Positions 32,161-41,313 of a stretch of 64,000 bases of DNA are shown here, piece by piece (the stretch's first letter is position 1; each line of letters starts with the position of its first letter). Source of the DNA: Adlercreutzia equolifaciens (lineage in GTDB: Bacteria; Actinomycetota; Coriobacteriia; Coriobacteriales; Eggerthellaceae); NCBI RefSeq assembly GCF_029076695.1, contig NZ_JARFIK010000001.1:1302001-1366000 (forward strand), read 5' to 3'. The notes under the pieces are model-generated. The model saw only the letters and a program-made list of their open reading frames with translations, was not told where the DNA came from and made no database searches. A program made the translations under genes and the position numbers.

Positions 32161-33164
32161 ACCCCGAGAAAGGTCCCCAGCAGGGACGCGCCATCCGACG
32201 GGCCCGCACGGTGACGCTTCTGGCGGTGTTCGTTGCGGTCATCGTCTCGCTTGCCTTCGATTCGGGTCTTGGCACCCCCTCCTCCTTTGGCATCGGCGAG
32301 TTTTTCCTGCTATGCCCCTTGGGAGGCCTCGAGGCCTTGCTGGCCAGCAAGGCGCTTATCCCCGTGACGCTTATTTCGCTTGCGGTCGTGGCGGTGGGCG
32401 CGCTGCTGCTGGGTCGCTCCTGGTGTGCGTGGGGCTGTCCGGCGCCGGTCATTCGCCGCTTCTTCAAGCGCGAGCCGAAATTCGAGGGACTCGGGTCCGG
32501 GGAGGGTCCCAACGCCTGTGCGGCAGGGCACCCCACGGATGCCCTGGCGACCGAGGATGAGGGCGCCGGCAATGGCGGCAAGCCCCAGGGCTGCGCGGCG
32601 AAGACGGCTGTGCGCTCACTGTGGCGAGACCGCCTGGCCCACGCCGGCCGCGATCCGCGCACGTGGACGCTGGTGGCCGTTCTGGTGGCGGCGCTCATCG
32701 CTGGCTTTCCGCTGTTTTGCCTGGTATGCCCCATCGGGCTCACCTTCGGCACCGTGGGGTCGCTCTGGCATCTTATCGTGGACAAGCAGATGACGTTCTC
32801 GGTGCTGGTGTTTCCCGCCGCCCTGTTGGTGGAGCTGGTGCTCTACCGCAAGTGGTGCATGAACCTGTGCCCTATCGCCGGGCTGCTCAACTTGTTCGGC
32901 CAGTTCGCCCAGTTCGGGCGTCCGCGCATCAACGAGGCCACCTGCCTGCGCGCCGACGGCACTCCTTGCACTGCCTGCACAGCGGTATGTTCCGAGCGCA
33001 TCGACATGCATGATGCTGACGGAGCCATTCAGCTGGGAGACTGCACCCGCTGCGGGGAGTGCGCCAAAGCCTGCCCCACGGGATCCATCACCTTCGCGCT
33101 CAAGGCGCAGGGGGAGGATCGTCCCGCAGTTGCGCCCACGGCCGAGGAGCCGGTGGCGGGGTAG
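32157..33164 (+). CDS. Module A NapH-like membrane quinol dehydrogenase
   Basis: 335-aa membrane Fe-S protein with four to five helices. The cytosolic motifs CPLGGLEALL, CLVCPIGLTFG and WCMNLCPIAGLLN match the NapH CX3CP pattern. Two C-terminal [4Fe-4S] sites follow (CTACTAVC, CTRCGECAKAC). The loop between helices 3 and 4 (~residues 105-165) is polar with several Cys. It is coupled to the NapG-like gene by a 4-base overlap. It would oxidise menaquinol for module A in parallel with or instead of the DmsC-like anchor. Confidence 0.9.
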   Translation: MNPEKGPQQGRAIRRARTVTLLAVFVAVIVSLAFDSGLGTPSSFGIGEFFLLCPLGGLEALLASKALIPVTLISLAVVAVGALLLGRSWCAWGCPAPVIRRFFKREPKFEGLGSGEGPNACAAGHPTDALATEDEGAGNGGKPQGCAAKTAVRSLWRDRLAHAGRDPRTWTLVAVLVAALIAGFPLFCLVCPIGLTFGTVGSLWHLIVDKQMTFSVLVFPAALLVELVLYRKWCMNLCPIAGLLNLFGQFAQFGRPRINEATCLRADGTPCTACTAVCSERIDMHDADGAIQLGDCTRCGECAKACPTGSITFALKAQGEDRPAVAPTAEEPVAG

Positions 33165-33221
33165 CGCGGAAGCGGTCAGTGGGTTTAAGAGCTGGCCAGA
33201 GCCTCGAATCTATGCGTTTTG

Positions 33222-33252
33222 TGGCCGCTTTGCACGTCGTGCAAAGCGGCCA
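33222..33252 (+). terminator. 31-nt near-perfect palindrome at the end of module A
   Basis: Arms TGGCCGCTTTGCACG and CGTGCAAAGCGGCCA around one central T. It is followed by ATCGTGTTTTTCG, which supplies a T-run, so it probably terminates the module A transcript. Confidence 0.75.
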
Positions 33253-33319
33253 ATCGTGTTTTTCGAGGAGTTTCAATCGTGTTTTTCGAGGAATCCCAAC
33301 CGTGATTTTCGAGGATTGA
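33251..33319. repeat. Three tandem 23-bp repeats
   Basis: Units start at 33251, 33274 and 33297. The core CAATCGTGTTTTTCGAGGA is identical in units 1 and 2; unit 3 differs at two positions. No spacers separate them, so this is not a CRISPR. They lie between the module A palindrome and the module B promoter region. Confidence 0.85.
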
Positions 33320-33596
33320 GGGCAGGCGCTTGCTTGTGCAAGAGCAGCTGGCTGTCGTGGTCTTCCATTGCTGCCTGGACAGATCCCCTTGAGAGGCGAA
33401 GGACGTTTCGTTTCTCGAGGGAGATGTTCGTGACCTGGTAAAACTTCTGGATATCCCCAAAATGGGGAGGGGGATACTTCGCTTTTTCTCCCAAAAATTC
33501 CCCAAAACGAAGATTGGCCGAATGGCTCCCTTTTCGCAAACTTCATAGCAACGGAGCGCAAATGAGGAGGCGCTTCCCGAGGAGAGGAAGGGGGAT

Positions 33597-33612
33597 TGCG
33601 CCCAAGGGCGCA
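33597..33612 (+). other. Hairpin between ribosome-binding site and start of the module B winged-helix gene
   Basis: TGCGCCC / GGGCGCA with a 2-nt loop. It lies between a strong purine stretch (GGAAGGGGG at 33586-33594) and the ATG at 33621, and could bring the two to normal spacing. Confidence 0.4.
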
Positions 33613-33620
33613 GACTGTCT

Positions 33621-34382
33621 ATGACCGACTTCGCCATGGCCGCAACCATCGATGTTCCCGAGGAGGAGCTCGATAAAGACGGCAACGACTTCAATGACGA
33701 CATCACGCTTGTCGAGGAAGAGGTTCCCGCCGATTTGACTTTCGAGGAAAAGCTGGCGGCGTTGAACACGTGCGTGATGCGCCATCCGCTCAACCGAGAG
33801 ATTCTCTACAAGGCGTTAGCATTCTGCACCGAAGAGCACTTGCTCAGCGAGGCCGAAGACTTTATTGCCTCTTTGCCGCAGTTCGAGCTGGCCACCCAGA
33901 ACCAGTACTACCTGTTGATGAGTCTTGTTAAGGCCCATGGCCTGGAATTTATCGAGCGCGATGACGACGGAAACCTTGTCACTCCCGCCATGAAGGAGGG
34001 CCTCACCGAAGACGAGGCCGACGATTTGGTGGCCACCTGGTCGTTCAAGACCACCGACGTAGGGGATTACTTTGTCGAGTACAACAAGCCCACTGCTCGG
34101 TTGGTGGACCTTCTTAACTTGGTGCCCGAGCGTACGGAAAGCTACATCGATCTGCTCGAGTTCGTAGAAGCGCAGCCAAGGCCTTATGGCGAAATTCAGG
34201 AGATGCTCGAGGGTGCGCCGGCGCTCCAGGTGATGATCGACGGACATCTCGAGACGATGCAGCCGTCGGTATTTGTGGATAAGTTGGAGCGTGCAGGCGC
34301 TCTGATTTGGAAGGACTCAGGTTGGACGCTAACAGAGGAGGGAAGGGATTTTCTGGTTGATATGAAGAAAACCGTCCAGTAA
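33621..34382 (+). CDS. Tandem winged-helix-like protein of module B (unknown function)
   Basis: 253-aa cytosolic paralogue of the proteins at 25465, 41559, 54061 and 62985. An acidic N-terminus (~40 residues) precedes lobe 1 (residues ~40-150, ending TWSFKTTDVGDYFVEY) and lobe 2 (~150-250, ending VFVDKLERAGALIWKDSGWTLTEEGRDFL). Both ends look like a helix followed by a winged-helix wing. The linker NKPTARLVDLLNLVPERTESY corresponds to similar linkers in the paralogues. It ends 28 bases before the module B catalytic gene, so it is surely co-transcribed. No catalytic residues are apparent. Confidence 0.85.
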   Translation: MTDFAMAATIDVPEEELDKDGNDFNDDITLVEEEVPADLTFEEKLAALNTCVMRHPLNREILYKALAFCTEEHLLSEAEDFIASLPQFELATQNQYYLLMSLVKAHGLEFIERDDDGNLVTPAMKEGLTEDEADDLVATWSFKTTDVGDYFVEYNKPTARLVDLLNLVPERTESYIDLLEFVEAQPRPYGEIQEMLEGAPALQVMIDGHLETMQPSVFVDKLERAGALIWKDSGWTLTEEGRDFLVDMKKTVQ

Positions 34383-34410
34383 CTGACACGAAGAGAGAAG
34401 AGGAAACAAA

Positions 34411-37305
34411 ATGCCGAAAAGCAATTTGACGCGCCGCAAGTTCGTCAAGATGTCTGCACTCGCTGGTGCAGCGACGGCTGTGGGCGCCTCGATGGCGGGA
34501 AGCCTTGCGGCATGCGCACCGAGCGTGAGCGGCAACGAGATGGCTGAGACCGGCGGGAATACTGCTGAGCCGACGAACTCCAAAGAGGGCCTTGTGGCCA
34601 TGAAGACCACGTGTCATGGCTGCATGAACACGTGCCCCGCCATTGCCTACCTGAAAGACGACGTCGTCGTGAAGCTGGAGGGCAACCCCGAGGCTCCCAC
34701 GAGTCGAGGCTCGATGTGCATCAAGGGCCTGAACCAGCTGCATACCATGTACAGCCCGCGCCGCATTCTGCATCCGCTGCGCCGTGCCGGCGAGCGAGGC
34801 GAGAACAAGTGGGAGGTCATTTCTTGGGACGAGGCTGTTACCGAGGCAGCAACCCATATCAAGGAAGCCATCGAAAAGTATGGCAACTACTCCTTCTTTG
34901 CCAGCGTTGGCGGCGGCGGAGCCTATTCGTTCATGGAATCGATGACGCTGCCCATGGCCTTCGGCTCTCCGACCATTTTCGAGCCTGGCTGCGCCCAGTG
35001 CTACCTGCCCCGCTGGGTTATCGCAAAGCTTTTCTATGGCGGTCACGATCAGTCGATTTGCGACAACTGCGTCCAGGAGATCTTCCGGCCCGACAATGAG
35101 GAAACCCAGGTAGTGGTTGTTTGGGGCGCCCAGCCTTCCGTGAGCCAGACGGCAGAGTCGGGCCGCGGCATGGCCGAGCTTCGCGCCAAGGGCGTGAAGA
35201 CGGTCGTGGTCGATCCGAACTTCTCGCCCGACGCCGCGAAGGCCGATGTGTGGCTGCCCCTTCGTCCCGGTACCGATACCAAGCTGATCTTGTCCTGGTA
35301 TCGCTACATCTTCGAGAACGAGCTGTACGACGCGGAATTTACGAAGTACTGGACTAATCTGCCGTTCCTGATCGACATGGATTCCTCTTCCGAGCGCTAT
35401 AAGCTGCCCGTTCTCGCCAAGGATATCTTCCCTGATTTCAAGCAGTCCACCCCGGCCAACACGCCGGCCTACGTGTGCTACGACCTCAAGACGAACGCCG
35501 TTACCCCCTTTGAGTTCTCGGCTCCCGAGGATGCGACCGTGGATCCTGAGATCTTCTGGGAGGGCGAATACAACGGTAAAACCTACAAAACCGCCGGTCA
35601 GCTCTATCGCGAGGAAGCCGATCCGTGGACGCTGGAGCGAGCTGCCGAGGAGTGCTGGCTGCAGGCGGACAAGATTGAAGAAGCTATTTTGACCTACGCC
35701 AACAATTGGGGCGGCATTGGCCATGGCGTGGCCACCGACCAGGGGCAGCAGGCCTCGGAGGCGCCGATCGGCCTTATGGGTCTCGACTCCATCATGGGTC
35801 GCATCAACAAGCCGGGCGTAACGCTTACCCAGAAGGGGGAGAGCACGGTTCCGACGTCCCGTCCCGTTACCTACAACAACGGCTTCAGTGGCATGTTCTC
35901 GCCTATGTACGGCATTGGCGCTGTGGTGGGACTGTCCGACGAGGAAAACGAGGCCTGGGCTCGCGGCGAGGAGACGGCGGCCGGCCAGGCGGATGTCTCT
36001 CAGCAGAAGCTTGCGAACAAGATCCTCAACGATCGCTTGGGCATGAAGGAGCACAAGGGCCTCTACGGATGGTGCCACTCCCATATTCCCACGGTGCGCA
36101 ACGCCATTGCTACGGGCGAGCCCTACAAGCCCCGCGTGTGGTTCGACTACTCCGGCAACAAGCTGGCCATGCTTGGCAATGCGAAGTCCTGGTACGAGGT
36201 ATTTCCCGAGATCGATTACATTATCGGTCAGTATCCGATGCTCACCTCCTTCCACATCGAGGCGTGCGATCTGGTCTTCCCGCTGCGCGAGTGGCTCGAG
36301 GAGCCCATGGCCGCGTTCAATCAGCAGGACACGACGTGGCTGCAGAACGAGTTGGTGCATATCGGCGAGACGGTGTCCCATTCCATCCCCGCGGCGCAGA
36401 TTGTCAACAAGTGCCGCGAGCTGTGGGGCGGTCATATCCCCAACGGTCTGGAGCCGGGCCTGATTTCGGATGCCACGGAGGCCGAGGTCAAGCAGAGCGT
36501 CGCAGAATCCATGGGTGCTCCGGACTGGGAGACGCTGCAGGCCGATGTGGACAAGTACAACCCGAAGATCGCACCGAACTATTGGCAGTACTACCAGCAC
36601 GAGACCATTGTCGACGACGGCCTGCCGGCGGGATTCGCCACTGAGTCGCGCAAGATCGAGACCTATCTTCAGATTGCAGTCAAGATGGCGCGTACGGGCT
36701 ACCCCTATTGCTATCCGGAGCCGCAAGAGGCTTGCGAGGACTATCATCCCATCGTGCATGCTATCGAGCCGGCGGAGAGCCCGGTCGAGGGCATGGACGG
36801 CTACGATGCCGAGTACCCGTTCGTGCTTACCAGCGGACGTGTGCCGTACTTCCACCACGGCACCATGCGCCATGCTCCTTTCAGCCGCGAGCTGTTCCCC
36901 ACGGCCGAGATTCGCATCAATCCGGCATCGGCCGCCGAGCTTGGCATCGAGCACATGGACTGGGTCAAGGTCACGAGCCGTCGAGGCGAAGTGCACGCTC
37001 GCGCCTATCTCACCGAAGGCGTTCACCCCAAGACCGTTTGGATGGAGCGCTTCTGGAACCCCGAGTGCTACGACGCGTCTCAGGCCAACCCCACGGGCGG
37101 CTGGCGCGAGTGCAACGTCAACGTGCTCACCAAGAACGACGCTCCCTTCAATGAGATCTTCGGCTCCTACACGAATCGCGGCTTCACGGTCAAGATCGAA
37201 AAATCGACTAAGCCCGACAATATCTGGGTTGAGCCGGAGGAGTTCGAGCCCTTCATGCCCACGCAGGAAATGTACGCCGAAGCAAAGACGAAGGATGTGT
37301 TCTAA
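34411..37305 (+). CDS. Module B catalytic subunit: Tat-exported molybdopterin oxidoreductase with a lipobox
   Basis: 964-aa DMSO-reductase-family enzyme. It has a Tat motif (NLTRRKFVKMS) followed by SLAAC at residues 31-35, which fits a lipobox, so the mature enzyme may be lipid-anchored; the other catalytic subunits lack this. The [4Fe-4S] ligands are Cys68, Cys71 and Cys75 plus the later CIKG. EPGCAQC occupies residues 191-197. Cap-domain motif RVPYFHHGTMRHAPFSRE. Its stop abuts the Fe-S subunit ATG directly. The module has no DmsC or NapGH gene, so the electron route differs. Substrate unknown. Confidence 0.92.
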   Translation: MPKSNLTRRKFVKMSALAGAATAVGASMAGSLAACAPSVSGNEMAETGGNTAEPTNSKEGLVAMKTTCHGCMNTCPAIAYLKDDVVVKLEGNPEAPTSRGSMCIKGLNQLHTMYSPRRILHPLRRAGERGENKWEVISWDEAVTEAATHIKEAIEKYGNYSFFASVGGGGAYSFMESMTLPMAFGSPTIFEPGCAQCYLPRWVIAKLFYGGHDQSICDNCVQEIFRPDNEETQVVVVWGAQPSVSQTAESGRGMAELRAKGVKTVVVDPNFSPDAAKADVWLPLRPGTDTKLILSWYRYIFENELYDAEFTKYWTNLPFLIDMDSSSERYKLPVLAKDIFPDFKQSTPANTPAYVCYDLKTNAVTPFEFSAPEDATVDPEIFWEGEYNGKTYKTAGQLYREEADPWTLERAAEECWLQADKIEEAILTYANNWGGIGHGVATDQGQQASEAPIGLMGLDSIMGRINKPGVTLTQKGESTVPTSRPVTYNNGFSGMFSPMYGIGAVVGLSDEENEAWARGEETAAGQADVSQQKLANKILNDRLGMKEHKGLYGWCHSHIPTVRNAIATGEPYKPRVWFDYSGNKLAMLGNAKSWYEVFPEIDYIIGQYPMLTSFHIEACDLVFPLREWLEEPMAAFNQQDTTWLQNELVHIGETVSHSIPAAQIVNKCRELWGGHIPNGLEPGLISDATEAEVKQSVAESMGAPDWETLQADVDKYNPKIAPNYWQYYQHETIVDDGLPAGFATESRKIETYLQIAVKMARTGYPYCYPEPQEACEDYHPIVHAIEPAESPVEGMDGYDAEYPFVLTSGRVPYFHHGTMRHAPFSRELFPTAEIRINPASAAELGIEHMDWVKVTSRRGEVHARAYLTEGVHPKTVWMERFWNPECYDASQANPTGGWRECNVNVLTKNDAPFNEIFGSYTNRGFTVKIEKSTKPDNIWVEPEEFEPFMPTQEMYAEAKTKDVF

Positions 37306-37917
37306 ATGAAATACTGCCTGGTAGTAGATTTGGACCGCTGCTCGGGCTGCGATAGCTGTGTGGCGGCTTGCAAGCACGAGAATACGCTCAACCTTGGCGT
37401 GTACCGCAATCATGTGTCCGCCGTGGGTCCCATGGGAACGTTCCCGGACATCGAGATGTACTGGCTGCCGATGCAGTGCCAGCAGTGCGAGAATCCCGGC
37501 TGCATCGAGGTGTGCCCGACGGGCGCCTCCTACCGCGATGAGGGCACGGGCGTGGTTTTGGTGAACCAGGACGATTGCATCGGTTGCGAGAGCTGCCTGA
37601 CCGGTTGCCCCTATGGCGTGCGCTACATGAATCCTGCCACCAACACTATTGAGAAATGCACGCTGTGCTTCCACCGCAAGAACGACGAAACCTGGGAGCC
37701 CGCCTGTGTGCACAACTGCTGCGCCGGTGCTCGCATCTTTGGCGATCTGGACGATCCGGACTCGGCGGTCTCGAAGGCCGTAGCGGCTGCGGGGGAAAAC
37801 GTTCACGCGCTGCAGGATCCGGCAAGTCTCTCGCCGACCACGGTCTACATCCTCTCGGAGAAGATTGCCACATGGCAGGACGATCCCGAAGAGGTCAAGC
37901 GCTACGAGAAGAAGTAG
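37306..37917 (+). CDS. Module B electron-transfer subunit, four [4Fe-4S] clusters
   Basis: 203-aa DmsB/NrfC-like protein with Cys groups CSGCDSCVAAC, CQQCENPGCIEVC, CIGCESCLTGC and CTLC...CVHNC. It starts on the base after the catalytic stop (TAAATG), implying coupled translation. Its C-terminus (DDPEEVKRYEKK) is more charged than in the other modules. It would bridge the catalytic subunit and a membrane electron donor, probably the cytochrome-b-like protein at 38858. Confidence 0.92.
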   Translation: MKYCLVVDLDRCSGCDSCVAACKHENTLNLGVYRNHVSAVGPMGTFPDIEMYWLPMQCQQCENPGCIEVCPTGASYRDEGTGVVLVNQDDCIGCESCLTGCPYGVRYMNPATNTIEKCTLCFHRKNDETWEPACVHNCCAGARIFGDLDDPDSAVSKAVAAAGENVHALQDPASLSPTTVYILSEKIATWQDDPEEVKRYEKK

Positions 37918-37935
37918 CGAACCGCCTTATTCGCT

Positions 37936-38019
37936 GGGTCGCTCCTGATTTGGGGCGACCCCTTATCTGAGAGAAGCCTTCTGGCCGCCTTCCCCTCCCT
38001 TTAACTGCGGCCAGGAGGC
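37936..38019 (+). other. Two consecutive hairpins before module B torD
   Basis: Stem GGGTCGC / GCGACCC (37936-37961), then a 13-bp arm pair with one mismatch (37976-37988 with 38007-38019, core CTGGCCGC / GCGGCCAG). They occupy the gap between Fe-S subunit and torD genes, as hairpins do in modules A, C and D. Confidence 0.65.
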
Positions 38020-38088
38020 GTCCTCGTATTTGAGAAATTCAAACGAGGGGAGAGGGGGACGGGTTACATGGGTATGCAGGAGAATGTC

Positions 38089-38853
38089 ATGACTGAAGAA
38101 ACCATTGCAACAGATACGGAGAAGACGGTGGCTACGGAAAGTCCGGAGCTCGATGCGGTAACGCGCGACATGATCGACGCGTGCCAGGGCCGCGGGGCTT
38201 TCTACGATATGCTGGCATCGATCTATTATCGACCGCTGACAGCCGAGCAAATCGATAACATCGCGAATCTGGACATGTCCGAATATGAGGATATGAACCC
38301 GCTGTTCGCCGAAGGAGCCAACGATGTTCGCCGCTATTTGCGCCGTCGTCATTCGGGCACCCGCCAGGAACTGGCCGTGGACTTCACGAGCGCCTTCGCC
38401 GGCACGCAGTCCTACAAGGGACGCTATGCGGTTCCCTACGAGTCGGTGCACACCAGCGAAGAAGGCATCATGTTTCAAGAGGCCTACCATGAGGTGTTCC
38501 ATATCTTCAAGGACAACTATGTCGCCAAGGCCGAAGGCTATGACTTCCCCCATGACCACCTGTCCTTCATGTGCGAGTTCCTGGCTGTTCTCTCCGATCG
38601 CATAGCCGAGGCGCTGGCCGCCGGTGACGATGCGGAGGCGCTGCGCCAAGTGGAAGTCTCGCGCGCTTTTCTGGCCGATCATATCTTGTCGTGGTTCGAC
38701 ACGTTCCAGGGCGTGGCCCTGTACTTGATCCAGACGCGTTTCTATCGCGGTATTCTCAAGATCAGCAAGGGGTTCTTCCTGGAAGACGCCGAGCTGCTCG
38801 ACAGTATTGCCGTGGAGCTGGAGCAGCGCCTCTCCTCCTCAAGCAAGGAGTAA
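38089..38853 (+). CDS. Module B TorD-family chaperone
   Basis: 254-aa cytosolic TorD/DmsD-like chaperone for the Tat-exported catalytic subunit. The family core is DFPHDHLSFMCEFLAVLSDRIAEAL near residues 150-175, with VPYESVHTSEEGIMFQEAY upstream. ATG 38089 is preferred because AGGAGA lies 6 bases before it and two of the three homologues begin MTE; an in-frame ATG at 38068 would add 7 residues. It ends 4 bases before the next start, so the two genes are coupled. Confidence 0.87.
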   Translation: MTEETIATDTEKTVATESPELDAVTRDMIDACQGRGAFYDMLASIYYRPLTAEQIDNIANLDMSEYEDMNPLFAEGANDVRRYLRRRHSGTRQELAVDFTSAFAGTQSYKGRYAVPYESVHTSEEGIMFQEAYHEVFHIFKDNYVAKAEGYDFPHDHLSFMCEFLAVLSDRIAEALAAGDDAEALRQVEVSRAFLADHILSWFDTFQGVALYLIQTRFYRGILKISKGFFLEDAELLDSIAVELEQRLSSSSKE

Positions 38854-38857
38854 ATCC

Positions 38858-39595
38858 ATGGACTTCGCAATAATTCTTGTCGTGACCGTTGCCGCCTGTT
38901 TCGCTTTGCGCAATCCCCTTAAGGCGTGCCCAACGGCCTTTTATGCGGCAGCTATTCTCGTGGATGCGGTTTATGTCTACGGGGTCTTCTTCGGGCTGCC
39001 TCGCGCCCTGTGGAGCCCGTTGTTCGTTCTTATCCAGAAGTGCGAGCTTGCCTTAGCGCTTTTCGTGGTGGTGATGTTCATCGGCTGCCTCAAGGCCGGC
39101 ACGCGTCCCTATCGGTGGCTGAAGCCGGTGCGCAGCGAGCTTTCCATCGTGGCTTGGTTTCTGGCGTTGGGCCATATGGCGGTCTATCTCGAGAGTTACG
39201 TCCCTCGTATTTTCGGCGGTTCTGAAGTGAGCAGCAATGTTCTCGGATCGTTTGCCTTGGCCATCGTGCTGCTTTTGCTGCTGGTGGTGCTTGGTGTCAC
39301 CTCATTCGCCTTTGTGAAGAAGCATATGTCTACGGCTACCTGGAAGAAGGTCCAGAAACTTGCCTATCCCTTCTTTGCGCTGGTGTATGTGCACGTGCTT
39401 CTGATGCTGCTGCCCTCGGCGCTTCATGGTGGTGCGGCGGCGCAGGCGTCGGTGGCGGTGTACTCGGTGGTGTTTATCGGCTATGGCCTTTGTCGTGTGG
39501 GTCGGGCGCTCCTTGATGCTCAGGACGCGCGTGCGCACGAGAGGGTCGCTGCTGCTCCAACGGTGCAGGATGAGCTTGATGCTGTCTTTGAGTAA
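38858..39595 (+). CDS. Module B ferric-reductase-like membrane cytochrome b (probable quinol-linked electron donor)
   Basis: 245-aa membrane protein with about six helices. The segment HMSTATWKKVQKLAYPFFALVYVHVLLM resembles the haem-binding region of YedZ/MsrQ and ferric-reductase-type proteins, and GHMAVYLESY earlier offers a second His. It occupies the place taken by DmsC and NapGH in the other modules, so it probably supplies electrons to the module B enzyme. AAGGAG overlaps the upstream torD stop. Family assignment rests on motif impression, and haem binding is inferred. Confidence 0.7.
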   Translation: MDFAIILVVTVAACFALRNPLKACPTAFYAAAILVDAVYVYGVFFGLPRALWSPLFVLIQKCELALALFVVVMFIGCLKAGTRPYRWLKPVRSELSIVAWFLALGHMAVYLESYVPRIFGGSEVSSNVLGSFALAIVLLLLLVVLGVTSFAFVKKHMSTATWKKVQKLAYPFFALVYVHVLLMLLPSALHGGAAAQASVAVYSVVFIGYGLCRVGRALLDAQDARAHERVAAAPTVQDELDAVFE

Positions 39596-39677
39596 ATTCC
39601 AGTGTTACAACTTGGTATTGTCTCGTAATTAAAGATGTTACAAAATAGTAGTATAGCTAAGCAATGGCGAGGGATTT

Positions 39678-39706
39678 CGTGCAGGACGCTTGAGGCGTCC
39701 TGCACG
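39678..39706 (+). other. Perfect hairpin in the leader of LuxR B
   Basis: 12-bp arms CGTGCAGGACGC and GCGTCCTGCACG with a 5-nt loop, ending 19 bases before the chosen start. It is not followed by a T-run. It may be an operator, an attenuator, or a boundary element of module B. A repeated TGTTACAA (39603 and 39633) precedes it. Confidence 0.6.
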
Positions 39707-39725
39707 CGTTGCGGGGGTGGAATTT

Positions 39726-41288
39726 GTGGGAGAGAGTTTCGGGGCCCGATTAACGCGCGCATGGCCAGCGCTTCCGTACATGGGGTTCGGCTTCTTGCTG
39801 GCCTCGGTGTATCTTATTAGCTCGGGCACGGCATGGCTGTCGGAGACCATGCTTGATGGAGACGACATCGGAAAGCTTTCTATCATCGTGAATCTCTCCG
39901 GCGGCATAACCATGCTGGTTGTGGCGGTAGGCTCCATGAAGTTTTCTCGTTGGTGGGCGTACCGTCGTACCTGCATTATTTTGGCGGTTGTGGCCGCCCT
40001 TGCCAATTTTCTTATTATTCTTGCGGGGCCTTACTACCTGTCTCTTTGGGTTCCCTATGCCGTTACCGGTGTTCTATTCAGAATCAGTGGTGTCGTCTTT
40101 GGCGTATGCATGGGCTTCTTGGCTATTTTCTGCGCGCGGCTCTACGGCACTTTGCCTCCTCGCCAGGTGATCATATATACGGCCTTTTGCCAGATCATTG
40201 TAGCGACTACTTTTTATTTTACGGTGGGTTCCCCGGCTTGGGCTCCGGCTCAAGGGGGTCCGTCCCTTATCGGCATACTTTTCTATATTGCCATGCCGTT
40301 GCTGGCGGGCTATCTTCTATCGCTTTCGCCGTACGCTGAGATACAAGGTGCTTCGGTAGAGAAGAAGGAAGTGCTTCGGGCCTTGCCGTGTTCCTTCTGG
40401 AAGCTTCTGATAGTCGTGCTCGTTTTCTCGTGCATGGTGTCTTCGGTGTATTCCCGTATGGTTACCACCTCGCCCACCGGGGCTACGCTCGACGGAACCC
40501 GTTTCGTCATGCTTCTGCGAACGCTTCTTGCCTTCATCCTTATCGCTATTGCGATAACCAGCGAGGGGAAGCGACTGAACTTCGGAAAAGCCTATTCGGC
40601 CATTATGGTCACGTCGGTGGCTCTCGTTGCGTGTCTGCCTCTTGCCACAGGGCTGAGCGCCATCCTGACGCAGACAGCGGCTTTGATGAGCGCCGTGTTC
40701 GAGCTCTTCCTGTGGTGCATCTTGGCCTTTATCGTCTACCAACGTCGCATTTCGGTACTGGTGGTGTTTGGCTTCGGCTATGGCGCTTATCTGGTGGGTA
40801 CGGGCTTGGGCTGGTTTGCGGGAGCGCGGGCCTTGGAGGGGCTTATTAGCGCCGTCGGAGACACGTTCGCCTACATGTTCATGGCCATTATTGTGCTGGC
40901 CTGTGCGTTCCTTATTTTCTCAGAGCGCGAGTTCGATGCCCTTTTCGGCCCCAAAGAGGACGGCGCCCCTTCTCTGGAGGATATGCTCGCTTGGGATTAT
41001 GCTGCTGAGACTGAGGCGGTCGAGGGTGCGGACGACGCCCCCTCGGGCAAACGCCGTCGGTTCGACGAGGCTCTCTTGAAGCTGGCCCAAGAGTATCAGT
41101 TGACCGCCCGAGAGGCCGACGTGATGCGTTGCGTGGCCATGGGCTACGACAGCAGCACCATGGCCGACAAGCTCTGTCTTGCTTGGAACACGGTGCGCAC
41201 CTATCGGCGAAACGTCTATGGGAAGATGGGCGTCCATTCGCGCCAAGAGCTTATGAAGTTGGTGGAGGAGCGTTCTTCGCAAGACTGA
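39726..41288 (+). CDS. Membrane-embedded LuxR-family regulator (LuxR B)
   Basis: 520-aa regulator: ten to twelve hydrophobic helices (~residues 15-395), a short linker, and a C-terminal LuxR HTH (LTAREADVMRCVAMGYDSSTMAD, then WNTVRTYRRNVYGKMGVHSRQEL). GTG 39726 has GGGGGTGG 5 bases upstream; GTG 39717 is the alternative. The longer frame beginning in the hairpin loop is rejected. It lies between modules B and C on the same strand and could control either. Confidence 0.85.
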   Translation: MGESFGARLTRAWPALPYMGFGFLLASVYLISSGTAWLSETMLDGDDIGKLSIIVNLSGGITMLVVAVGSMKFSRWWAYRRTCIILAVVAALANFLIILAGPYYLSLWVPYAVTGVLFRISGVVFGVCMGFLAIFCARLYGTLPPRQVIIYTAFCQIIVATTFYFTVGSPAWAPAQGGPSLIGILFYIAMPLLAGYLLSLSPYAEIQGASVEKKEVLRALPCSFWKLLIVVLVFSCMVSSVYSRMVTTSPTGATLDGTRFVMLLRTLLAFILIAIAITSEGKRLNFGKAYSAIMVTSVALVACLPLATGLSAILTQTAALMSAVFELFLWCILAFIVYQRRISVLVVFGFGYGAYLVGTGLGWFAGARALEGLISAVGDTFAYMFMAIIVLACAFLIFSEREFDALFGPKEDGAPSLEDMLAWDYAAETEAVEGADDAPSGKRRRFDEALLKLAQEYQLTAREADVMRCVAMGYDSSTMADKLCLAWNTVRTYRRNVYGKMGVHSRQELMKLVEERSSQD

Positions 41289-41313
41289 AATTACGCGATT
41301 TCCAAGACAGTTG

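Noticed and set aside
33251-33319. Possible CRISPR array
   Set aside because: The three 23-bp units are contiguous with no spacers and no cas genes are nearby.
34114-37806. 1230-codon open frame on the minus strand opposite module B
   Set aside because: It is antisense to the catalytic and Fe-S genes, which have clear motifs and ribosome sites. High GC and codon bias leave long stop-free antisense frames; the product resembles nothing. The same applies to minus-strand frames at 26269-29271, 42350-45370, 54871-57444 and 7270-9234.
39690-39725. Upstream TTG start for LuxR B
   Set aside because: The TTG lies in the loop of a perfect 12-bp hairpin and has no ribosome site; GTG 39726 (or 39717) is better placed.
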